Origin: Flavobacterium psychrophilum
GTDB lineage: Bacteria > Bacteroidota > Bacteroidia > Flavobacteriales > Flavobacteriaceae
DNA: 8,349 nt
Assembly: GCA_003243255.1 (NCBI GenBank)
Contig: QFQM01000194.1
Location: 1-8,349, forward strand
Direction of reading: 5' to 3'
Notes under the pieces: generated by a model
Seen by the model: the letters and a program-made list of their open reading frames with translations, nothing else
What the model was told of the DNA's origin: nothing
The model's database searches: none
Made by a program: the position numbers and the translations under genes
Shown here: in pieces, positions 1-5,595 of the stretch
How the letters are laid out: each line of letters starts with the position of its first letter
How positions within the stretch are numbered: the stretch's first letter is position 1

Positions 1-579
1 TCCTAAAATGTTCTTATCTACCTGTGTGCCGAAATATCCTTGCAGGCTAAAAGGATCGGCGGGGTTGCCCAGCAGGCAAAGCACCCAATACCCTAATAGC
101 AATACGATACAGGTAAAGAAGGCTCCACGTATTTTGAAAAAGTAAATGATGAGCGAAGCAAAGCAGTAACTAAGTGCAATGCGCTGCAGGACTCCCAATA
201 TGCGAACTCCGGATGGTGTACGTCCTTCAACGATGGGGTCTGTCCATGGCCTGAATGCCAGGGAACCGTCGACCCATCTTACAAAGGGAGACCAGTTGAG
301 AAACAGGCCAATAGCGAAAATGAGCAGTGTACGGGTCAACACTTTTTTGAGAAAAACCGGTGTTCCCGCCGCTTCAAGCCTTGGCATTACGAAGGATAGT
401 GCGTTGCCTACCGCGAAAAGGAAAAAGGGAAATACCAGATCGGTGGGCGTACAGCCATGCCAGGGAGCGTGCCCGAGTGGGGCATAAATGTGGCCCCAGC
501 TACCAGGGTTATTTACCAATATCATCAGGGCAACTGTTGCACCGCGAAATACATCAAGGGAGTAGAAGCGTTGGGTCAA
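1..579 (-). CDS. Membrane acyltransferase, COG4299/DUF5009 (NagX/HGSNAT-like), N-terminal part, cut by window edge
   Basis: The minus strand reads openly from 579 to the window edge (193 codons, C-terminus missing). The protein begins TQRFYSLDVFRG, followed by a hydrophobic stretch ending VNNPGSWGH, then HAPWHGCTPTDLVFPFF and FAVGNAL. This is the hallmark N-terminus of the COG4299/DUF5009 family, related to heparan-alpha-glucosaminide N-acetyltransferase. These multipass inner-membrane proteins are thought to move acetyl groups from acetyl-CoA to amino sugars across the membrane. His37 in the HAPWHG motif sits where the acetyl-accepting histidine of HGSNAT lies (recalled family knowledge). 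Further hydrophobic segments fall near residues 80-93, 134-147 and 153-168. The start is taken as TTG (579-577) because the family begins only a few residues before the SLDVFRG motif; no ATG lies in frame back to the stop at 660-658, and GTG 654 is the only longer alternative. It is divergent from the polysaccharide operon, so a shared role is not implied. Confidence 0.9.
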   Translation of the reverse strand, partial: MTQRFYSLDVFRGATVALMILVNNPGSWGHIYAPLGHAPWHGCTPTDLVFPFFLFAVGNALSFVMPRLEAAGTPVFLKKVLTRTLLIFAIGLFLNWSPFVRWVDGSLAFRPWTDPIVEGRTPSGVRILGVLQRIALSYCFASLIIYFFKIRGAFFTCIVLLLGYWVLCLLGNPADPFSLQGYFGTQVDKNILG

Positions 580-634
580 AGCAATTGGTTTTATTGGGAA
601 AGATAAGCAACAAGCCTGAACGAGCAAGAAGTTG

Positions 635-654
635 GTGCAGGCAGATTCCTGCAC
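635..654. repeat. Perfect 7-bp inverted repeat (hairpin)
   Basis: GTGCAGG (635-641) and CCTGCAC (648-654) form a perfect 7-bp GC-rich stem with a 6-nt loop. It lies between the stop of the doubtful minus-strand ORF (668) and the TTG start of the acyltransferase (579). On neither strand is it followed by a clear T-run, so it is at best a weak terminator or mRNA-end structure for minus-strand transcription. Confidence 0.45.
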
Positions 655-667
655 AGTTTAGAACAAA

Positions 668-898
668 TTAATACATGATAGAGACTTTGGTCTGTGGTTT
701 GTAATTGGTGGCTGCGTTCAATTGAACCGGTTGTTTATTACCACTTGTGCCTGACTGTTCGAAAAACGAGCTCACTCCTGGCGGGGTATTGCGCTTTAAT
801 TGTGTTTTAATCTGTAAATAGCTGGCATCAACTGTGTAATGTTCTGCATAGGTTGAATATATAGATAATAGATTATTTCCAATAACCATATCTGCCAT
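668..898 (-). CDS. Small hypothetical ORF or gene remnant (76 codons), doubtful
   Basis: An open frame of 76 codons runs from ATG 898 to TAA 670-668, in the same direction as the acyltransferase and 88 bp upstream of it. I do not recognise the product. It is polar, has no signal peptide or membrane segment, and is rich in N, Q, S and T. Its codon choice looks ordinary for the neighbourhood, and the tail (QTKVSIMY) resembles a terminal beta-strand. An in-frame stop lies four codons before the ATG, so it cannot extend further, and there is no evident ribosome-binding site. It may be a genuine small protein, the surviving C-terminal piece of a lost larger gene, or chance. The only positive evidence is length and composition. 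Confidence 0.3.
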   Translation of the reverse strand: MADMVIGNNLLSIYSTYAEHYTVDASYLQIKTQLKRNTPPGVSSFFEQSGTSGNKQPVQLNAATNYKPQTKVSIMY

Positions 899-964
899 AT
901 GGTCTTTGGGTTAAATTGGGACTGAGGAGTTGATAGTTTTTATTGAACAATAATGGGTTAAGTA

Positions 965-994
965 TTTTTAGCGCATGATTTTGCGCATTAAAAA
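965..994. promoter_or_regulatory. Imperfect dyad overlapping the operon promoter (possible operator)
   Basis: TTTTTA-GCGCA (965-975) mirrors TGCGC-AT-TAAAAA (982-994) around a 6-nt centre, with a 2-nt bulge (987-988). The right arm covers the putative -33 TTTG (980-983) and ends 5 bp before the putative -7 element. The position suits an operator for a repressor or activator. Alternatively it is just a GC hairpin flanked by A/T runs, as seen in bidirectional terminators. The symmetry is seen directly; the function is inferred. Confidence 0.3.
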
Positions 995-1007
995 TCTCCT
1001 ATATTTG
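980..1007 (+). promoter_or_regulatory. Candidate Bacteroidota-type promoter of the polysaccharide operon
   Basis: TATATTTG (1000-1007) matches the Bacteroidota -7 consensus TAnnTTTG exactly, and TTTG (980-983) can serve as the -33 element. The spacer is 16 bp, a little shorter than the usual spacing. Transcription would begin around 1013-1016, giving a leader of roughly 220-260 nt before the first gene. It is the best match I found by eye in the intergenic region on the plus strand and is correctly oriented for the operon. Confidence 0.5.
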
Positions 1008-1025
1008 CAAACGTCAAACGAAAAG

Positions 1026-1059
1026 TTGTCAGTCGAATTGATTTGGCGACCTGAGACAA
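1026..1059 (+). promoter_or_regulatory. Leader stem-loop 1
   Basis: TTGTC (1026-1030) pairs with GACAA (1055-1059), and inside it GTCG (1032-1035) pairs with CGAC (1047-1050). The two helices are separated by an asymmetric internal loop and closed by an 11-nt loop. The structure starts about 10 nt after the predicted transcription start, in the position where NusG/RfaH-like antiterminators and other processive factors commonly load. The pairing is seen in the sequence; the role is inferred. Confidence 0.4.
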
Positions 1060-1103
1060 TATCTGTGAAAAACACCAACAAAGAACATTATTATCAAGAT
1101 AGT

Positions 1104-1151
1104 GGAAGGGTATAAGGGGTACTTCGTATGAAGGCTCTCTTATACCCTTTT
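1104..1151 (+). terminator. Leader stem-loop 2: long hairpin, candidate attenuator or pause hairpin
   Basis: AAGGGTATAAG (1106-1116) and CTTATACCCTT (1139-1149) pair perfectly over 11 bp. The helix can be extended by G-U pairs at both ends and has a loop of up to 22 nt. It is the strongest inverted repeat in the intergenic region. The 3' arm ends in TTTT (1148-1151), but no longer U-tract follows (CGCTTGTC). That makes it a poor classical intrinsic terminator and a reasonable pause site or factor-controlled attenuator. It lies well upstream of the first gene, so it would act within the operon's own leader. The operon's NusG-like second gene is the obvious candidate to override it. Confidence 0.4.
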
Positions 1152-1194
1152 CGCTTGTCAGGATAGCAAGAAGTTTATTTTAATACATTATTAA

Positions 1195-1225
1195 TCAGTC
1201 ATTTGTAATCAAAACATGTGACTGA
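1195..1225 (+). promoter_or_regulatory. Leader stem-loop 3, abutting the GAGGTG ribosome-binding motif
   Basis: TCAGTCA (1195-1201) pairs perfectly with TGACTGA (1219-1225) across a 17-nt loop. The 3' arm runs into the first two bases of GAGGTGG (1224-1230). Formation of this helix could influence ribosome access to the upstream start, if that start is used. Confidence 0.35.
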
Positions 1226-1230
1226 GGTGG
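1224..1230 (+). promoter_or_regulatory. Strong Shine-Dalgarno-like GAGGTGG placed for a TTG start at 1238
   Basis: GAGGTG is a six-base match to the extended anti-Shine-Dalgarno complement and lies 7 nt before TTG 1238. That favours the longer start of the acetyltransferase. Against this, family alignment favours ATG 1274, and Bacteroidota make little use of Shine-Dalgarno pairing. The motif is therefore a conflict to resolve rather than proof. Confidence 0.4.
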
Positions 1231-1273
1231 CGAAGCTTTGCAAAAAAATGTGGGGCCCGCTTATTCGATTAAG

Positions 1274-1849
1274 ATGGATTACTCGGCACATGATACAGCT
1301 ATTATTGATCCGGGATGCGTGATCGGAAGTGGAACTCGCATATGGCATTTTTGTCATATAATGCCTGATTGTGTTATTGGGACGCATTGCAGTCTGGGAC
1401 AGAATGTGGTAGTGATGCCTGAGGTGGTGCTGGGCAATAATGTAAAGGTCCAAAACAATGTGTCTATTTATACTGGGGTGGTCTGTGAAGATGATGTGTT
1501 TTTGGGGCCGTCAATGGTATTTACCAATGTGATCAATCCAAGAAGCGCCATTGTTCGTAAACATGAATACCGGAAAACGCTGGTAAAAAAAGGTGCTTCT
1601 ATTGGCGCTAATGCCACTATTATATGTGGCAATACTATTGGTGAGTACGCGTTAATAGGCGCCGGTACAGTAGTAACCAAAGAAGTGAAGCCGTATGCGT
1701 TGGTTGTAGGAAACCCTGGCCGGCAGGTGGGTTGGGTAAGTGAGTATGGTCACCAACTGGAATTTGATGAAAAAGGAATAGCAGTTTGCCCGGAAAGTCA
1801 ACAGACATACAGGCTGGAAAATGAAGAGGTGAAAAAGTATGGCTACTAA
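1274..1849 (+). CDS. wbpD: WbpD/WlbB-like UDP-3-amino-sugar N-acetyltransferase (left-handed beta-helix)
   Basis: The product (191 aa) is a hexapeptide-repeat acetyltransferase. Isoleucine/valine-glycine repeats run through most of the protein ([42 protein letters not shown]). It follows the WbpD/WlbB pattern closely: RIWHFCHI (22-29), [11 protein letters not shown] (56-66), [13 protein letters not shown] (77-90), [13 protein letters not shown] (142-154). Characterised members acetylate the 3-amino group of UDP-2-acetamido-3-amino-glucuronate using acetyl-CoA, in the cytoplasm, to make a diacetamido uronic acid for O-antigen. The exact sugar here is inferred. ATG 1274 is chosen because it gives the family's usual N-terminus and length; TTG 1238, 7 nt after GAGGTGG, would add 12 residues. 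The 3' end overlaps the next gene by 11 bp, implying translational coupling. The dehydrogenase, oxidase and aminotransferase partners are not in the window. Confidence 0.88.
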   Translation: MDYSAHDTAIIDPGCVIGSGTRIWHFCHIMPDCVIGTHCSLGQNVVVMPEVVLGNNVKVQNNVSIYTGVVCEDDVFLGPSMVFTNVINPRSAIVRKHEYRKTLVKKGASIGANATIICGNTIGEYALIGAGTVVTKEVKPYALVVGNPGRQVGWVSEYGHQLEFDEKGIAVCPESQQTYRLENEEVKKYGY

Positions 1850-2354
1850 TGGTACAGTAAAGAAATGGTATGCAGTGTATACCAAACCCAGATGGGAAAA
1901 AAAAGTGCATGCCTTACTGAGCGAGAAAGGTATTGAATGCTATTGTCCATTGAATAAAGTGCATCGTAAGTGGAGCGACCGCATTAAAATTGTGGAGGAA
2001 GCCTTATTCAAGTCTTATGTGTTTGTGCGGGTAAGTGAAGAAGAGAAGACGCCTGTGCGTATGGCAAGTGGTGTGGTGAACTTTGTGTACTGGCAAGGGA
2101 AGCCTGCTGTGATCAAAGATAAAGAGATCGTGATGATCCGTAAGTTCCTGAATGAATATGATGATGTACAGGTGCGGCAGCTGGATGTCGAGCCGGAAGA
2201 TGTTGTGGTAGTAAAGCAAGGTGTGCTGATGGGGAAGAAAGGAACTGTAAAACGTGTATTGCGCAAAAAAGTAGAAGTATTGATCGAGAGCATTGGGTTT
2301 GTTCTTACTGCTTACATTGACAAATCGAAAGTAGTAGTAATTGAAAAACAGTAG
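1839..2354 (+). CDS. upxY: UpxY-type NusG-like transcription antiterminator
   Basis: This 171-aa protein is a specialised NusG paralogue. An NGN domain covers about residues 8-105 ([16 protein letters not shown] near the start, CYCPL at 34-38, [10 protein letters not shown] at 56-65). A KOW domain follows at about 121-165, with the turn [11 protein letters not shown]. NusG paralogues of the RfaH, LoaP and UpxY groups ride on RNA polymerase and prevent early termination in long polysaccharide operons. In Bacteroides, UpxY proteins are known to act through the 5' untranslated leader of their own capsule operon. Its place as second gene of the operon, downstream of a structured leader, fits that model. 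The ATG overlaps the preceding gene by 11 bp and has GAAGAGG (1823-1829) 9 nt upstream, so the start is well supported. It is not the housekeeping nusG, which would sit beside secE and ribosomal protein genes. Confidence 0.9.
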   Translation: MATNGTVKKWYAVYTKPRWEKKVHALLSEKGIECYCPLNKVHRKWSDRIKIVEEALFKSYVFVRVSEEEKTPVRMASGVVNFVYWQGKPAVIKDKEIVMIRKFLNEYDDVQVRQLDVEPEDVVVVKQGVLMGKKGTVKRVLRKKVEVLIESIGFVLTAYIDKSKVVVIEKQ

Positions 2355-2383
2355 ATTTGATAATACATAATAAAATAACCTTC

Positions 2384-3187
2384 ATGCAACGCCTGCCTGG
2401 CATTTTATCGGCACTTTTCATTGTCGTATTGGGAAGTTCTTGTGGGAATGTTAAGAACCTACAGTATATTCAAGGGACTTTCGATACTGCCAAGCTAAGT
2501 AAAGTGCAGTTTATTGATCCTGTCATTCAAACCGGGGATTTATTGGGTATTACATTGTATAGCGATGATGCAAAAGCTACTGCAGCAGTGATCGCTCAAC
2601 CAGCTACAGCTGAAATAGATGCTTCGGAATCCAGGCCTCTTGGTACAGGAAGTGCTACCACAAAAGCAGCTTCCGGATACCTGGTAAGCCAGGATGGATT
2701 TATACAGTTGTATAAAATTGGACGTATCAAGGCTGCAGGTATGACAAAGAAACAACTGGCCGACTCTCTTTCAAACAGGTATGTAATACTGGACCTACTG
2801 AAAAATCCTTTTGTAGAAGTACGCTTCCTTAATTACAAGGTTACTTTGATTGGGGAAGTGAGCAGGCCTGGAACCTATAGTTTCCCGACGGAGAAGATCA
2901 GCATTTTTGAAGCAATTGGGCTGGCTGGCGATATCACTGTATTTGGGAAACGTAATAATGTAAAGATCATACGCGAGGTGAATGGTGTGAGACAATTTGC
3001 CGAGCTGGATCTGAGTAAGCCCGATGTATTTGCTTCACCTTATTATTACCTGCAGCAAAATGATATGGTGATTGTAGACGTAGAAAAAAATAAGGGTGCT
3101 GTCAACGATCAGGTAACCGTGCGAAATATTACAGTCGCTGCCAGTGTATTGGCAACAATAGCTATTTTCATTAATATATTTAAATAG
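2384..3187 (+). CDS. wza: Wza-like outer-membrane polysaccharide export (OPX) lipoprotein
   Basis: With ATG 2384 the protein has 267 aa and a lipoprotein signal peptide: a hydrophobic run followed by VLGSSC, with Cys20 as the lipidated residue. TTG 2357 is in frame but would add nine polar residues before the signal peptide and is not favoured. A Poly_export domain runs from about residue 45 (QTGDLLGITLYSDD) to about 150. It is interrupted by a 30-residue A/T/S-rich linker that is common in Bacteroidota members. One SLBB domain follows from about 151 (YKVTLIGEVSRPGTYSFP). The last 20 residues form a hydrophobic helix (VAASVLATIAIFINIF) at the extreme C-terminus. The protein should form the periplasmic/outer-membrane channel for polysaccharide, docking on the co-polymerase encoded 3 bp downstream. 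It is short next to E. coli Wza (about 380 aa), and I see only one SLBB domain. Confidence 0.92.
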   Translation: MQRLPGILSALFIVVLGSSCGNVKNLQYIQGTFDTAKLSKVQFIDPVIQTGDLLGITLYSDDAKATAAVIAQPATAEIDASESRPLGTGSATTKAASGYLVSQDGFIQLYKIGRIKAAGMTKKQLADSLSNRYVILDLLKNPFVEVRFLNYKVTLIGEVSRPGTYSFPTEKISIFEAIGLAGDITVFGKRNNVKIIREVNGVRQFAELDLSKPDVFASPYYYLQQNDMVIVDVEKNKGAVNDQVTVRNITVAASVLATIAIFINIFK

Positions 3188-3190
3188 GCC

Positions 3191-5560
3191 ATGGCTGAAG
3201 AAATTATAGAAAACCAGCGAAAGCTTTCTATTAGTCCACGTGAAATAATGTCCAAGTACATGCGGTACTTGCCGTGGCTGATTGTTTCAGTGCTGATAAC
3301 GCTGACGGCTGCATATGTCAAACTCAGGTATTCAACCTCGACTTACAATACTTCCGGGAAGTTGTTGGTTACCACTCAATCGCCTTATGGTGGGGGAAGT
3401 GAGAAGTTTGATGATATCTTCATGATGCAAAGAGCGGATAAGATCAATGATGAAATTGAGATCATCAAATCCAGGTCAATGGCAAGTAGGGTAGTTCGAA
3501 GCCTTGGTTTGCAAAAGCAGGTAAGCAACAAAGGGAAGATACGGTCTTCTGTGATCTATCCGCAGGACATGCCTTTTAACTTTGATATCATTTCCATTGC
3601 AGATTCAACGCAGGGCTTTGCCGTTCAGTTAACAATAGAGAATGATCATTTTAAGATCAATGAAAGTTTGCAGAAGCACTTTTTCAATGAAGAGGTGAAG
3701 CTGCCCGGTGTTACATTTCGTGTCAATGCGAAAGGTAACAACTGGCAAATATATAGTAGCAATATTTTCAATGTATCGTGGACGCCATTGGAACAAATGT
3801 CGGCCATGTTAAGCGGCAGCATCAATGTTATTCGTGTAAATGACAATACCAGTGTGCTGAGTTTATCTTATAAAACAGAAAATATACCGCTGGGTATTGA
3901 TGTTGTAAATCAATACATGAAAGAGTATCAGCAAGGTAGCTTAGAGGATAAGAAAGAAATTGCAGCCAAGACGCTTGAGTTTATTGATGATCAACTTGAT
4001 ACTGTATTTCGTGAACTGGGAGGTGTTGAAAGTAATTTGCAACGATATCGTGAACAAAACCAGGTGTTTAATGCAGAAGCACAAACAAAATTGTTTTTTG
4101 ATGAGCTATCTGTAAGTAACAGAGAACTGGCTATGCAAAATGTGCGGAAACGGGTAGTTGACCATCTAATCAAGTATCTTTCTGATAAAGACAATAAGTA
4201 TAAGATTGTTTCTTCTATGCTTGGTATAGAAGAGCCCGCTTTACTGCAGCAGGTAACTGCTTTTAATAAGCTGCAATTAGAACGAGAAACTGCATTGAAG
4301 ACCATACCAGCAGGGAATCCCTATATATTGCAAATCGAAGCAGGAATAGAGCAGTTGCGCATGGATATGCTTGAAAATCTAAAGAATGTGCGGCAAACGA
4401 TTGTATTGGCACTGGATGAGATGTCCAGCCAAAACAGGCAATCGGACAGGGTTATTAGTACCTTGCCATCGAAAGAAAAGCAATTGCGCGAAGTGACCCG
4501 TCAGCAGGCCATTTTACAGGAATTGTATTCTTACCTGCTTCAGAAGAAACTTGAAACGGCCATCGCTTCGGCATCTACCATTTCCAATATCAAGGTAATG
4601 GAGCCTGCCATGGCCTCTGGTATACCCATTAGTCCCAATCGAAAGCTTACTTATATAATTGCGCTTTTATTCGGTATTGCTATACCGGTAGCTTTTATAT
4701 TGCTGCACGAGTATCTGAATGATAAAATAAAAAGCAAGCAGGAAATAGAGCAAATAACATCTGCACCCATATTGGGAGAGATTGGGCATGCTGATGAAGC
4801 TGGTGCACTGGTAGTAACCAATAACAGCCGGAAATTCCTGGCAGAGCAATTCCGGATCATACGATCAAATCTGCAATATATCCTGCCTAAGGTTGAAAAG
4901 CCTGTAATATTGGTCACCTCTTCTTTTAGTGGAGAGGGTAAGTCGTTTATCAGTACCAATCTTGGCTCGGTATTGGCTTTGTCGGGTAAGCGCACGGTAA
5001 TACTTGAATTTGATATCAGAAAACCGAAGATATTGAAGGGCCTGGGATTGCAGGAGCGCCGGGGAATTACCAACTTCATTGTGAGCAATATAAAGCTGGA
5101 TGATGTTATTTATCCTGTTACAGAAGTGCAAAATCTTTACGTGGTGCCTTGTGGACCGGTGCCGCCCAATCCTTCAGAAATGCTGTTGAATGAGAAAGTA
5201 ACAGAATTATTTGAAGAGCTTAGGAAACGCTTTGATACCATTATTATAGATACTGCTCCTATCGGACTTGTAAGTGATGCAATAAGTCTGGGAAAATTTG
5301 CCGATGCGGCTATTTACATCGTACGGCATAATTACACGTTGAAAAAGCAAATACAGCTTATTGAAGATATTCATAAGAACAATAAACTGCCTCATCTCTC
5401 GATTATTGTAAATGATATTAATACCAGAGTTGGCTACAGTGGATATTATGGGTATGGCTATGGTTATGGATACAGATATGGTAGTGGCGAGCGCGGGTAT
5501 TTTGAAGGAGAAAAAGAAGGTGGCAAGATCAAGAAGTGGTTTGGCCGCTCAAAGAAATAG
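3191..5560 (+). CDS. wzc: Wzc-like polysaccharide co-polymerase with BY-type tyrosine kinase domain
   Basis: This 789-aa inner-membrane protein follows the classical Wzc/GumC plan. A cytoplasmic N-terminus leads to a first membrane segment at about 28-46. A large periplasmic Wzz-type domain follows, with coiled-coil stretches around 245-460, then a second membrane segment at about 485-505 preceded by the proline-rich PISPNRK. The cytoplasmic kinase domain has Walker A SSFSGEGKS (577-585, Lys584), Walker A' VILEFDIRKP (Asp608) and Walker B TIIIDTAP (Asp687). The C-terminus carries nine tyrosines between 749 and 770 in a GY-repeat tail, the autophosphorylation cluster typical of BY-kinases, followed by a basic end. 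It is expected to control chain length and export with the Wza-like protein, cycling between phosphorylated and unphosphorylated oligomers. A matching phosphatase is not in the window. ATG 3191 lies 3 bp after the previous stop, so the genes are presumably co-transcribed. Confidence 0.95.
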   Translation: MAEEIIENQRKLSISPREIMSKYMRYLPWLIVSVLITLTAAYVKLRYSTSTYNTSGKLLVTTQSPYGGGSEKFDDIFMMQRADKINDEIEIIKSRSMASRVVRSLGLQKQVSNKGKIRSSVIYPQDMPFNFDIISIADSTQGFAVQLTIENDHFKINESLQKHFFNEEVKLPGVTFRVNAKGNNWQIYSSNIFNVSWTPLEQMSAMLSGSINVIRVNDNTSVLSLSYKTENIPLGIDVVNQYMKEYQQGSLEDKKEIAAKTLEFIDDQLDTVFRELGGVESNLQRYREQNQVFNAEAQTKLFFDELSVSNRELAMQNVRKRVVDHLIKYLSDKDNKYKIVSSMLGIEEPALLQQVTAFNKLQLERETALKTIPAGNPYILQIEAGIEQLRMDMLENLKNVRQTIVLALDEMSSQNRQSDRVISTLPSKEKQLREVTRQQAILQELYSYLLQKKLETAIASASTISNIKVMEPAMASGIPISPNRKLTYIIALLFGIAIPVAFILLHEYLNDKIKSKQEIEQITSAPILGEIGHADEAGALVVTNNSRKFLAEQFRIIRSNLQYILPKVEKPVILVTSSFSGEGKSFISTNLGSVLALSGKRTVILEFDIRKPKILKGLGLQERRGITNFIVSNIKLDDVIYPVTEVQNLYVVPCGPVPPNPSEMLLNEKVTELFEELRKRFDTIIIDTAPIGLVSDAISLGKFADAAIYIVRHNYTLKKQIQLIEDIHKNNKLPHLSIIVNDINTRVGYSGYYGYGYGYGYRYGSGERGYFEGEKEGGKIKKWFGRSKK

Positions 5561-5595
5561 ATAACAATTAATCAAACCAGGCAATAAAAGGTTGT

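Noticed and set aside
597..604. TATCTTTC on the minus strand as a -7 element for the acyltransferase
   Set aside because: It lacks the final G of TAnnTTTG, has no convincing -33 partner, and would leave an almost leaderless transcript. Too weak to list.
179..671. Plus-strand ORFs of about 100 codons over 179-487 and 360-671
   Set aside because: They lie opposite the clearly conserved acyltransferase on the minus strand, are rich in R, P, G and S without any family motif, and overlap each other in different frames.
1219..1240. ops/JUMPstart-like element (GAGGTGGCGAAGC) for the NusG paralogue
   Set aside because: The resemblance to the enterobacterial ops motif GGCGGTAGCGTG is loose and better explained by a Shine-Dalgarno sequence. 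UpxY-type factors are not known to use that motif.
1230..1241. Near-palindrome GCGAAGCTTTGC at the TTG start
   Set aside because: It is short, with a mismatch, around an AAGCTT core. It is likely chance, and nothing else supports an operator there.
5440..5480. Tandem TATGG(T/C) repeat as a mobile or phase-variable element
   Set aside because: It encodes the Gly-Tyr tail of the kinase, a normal feature of BY-kinases. The repeat units vary at third positions, which argues for protein-level selection rather than slippage.
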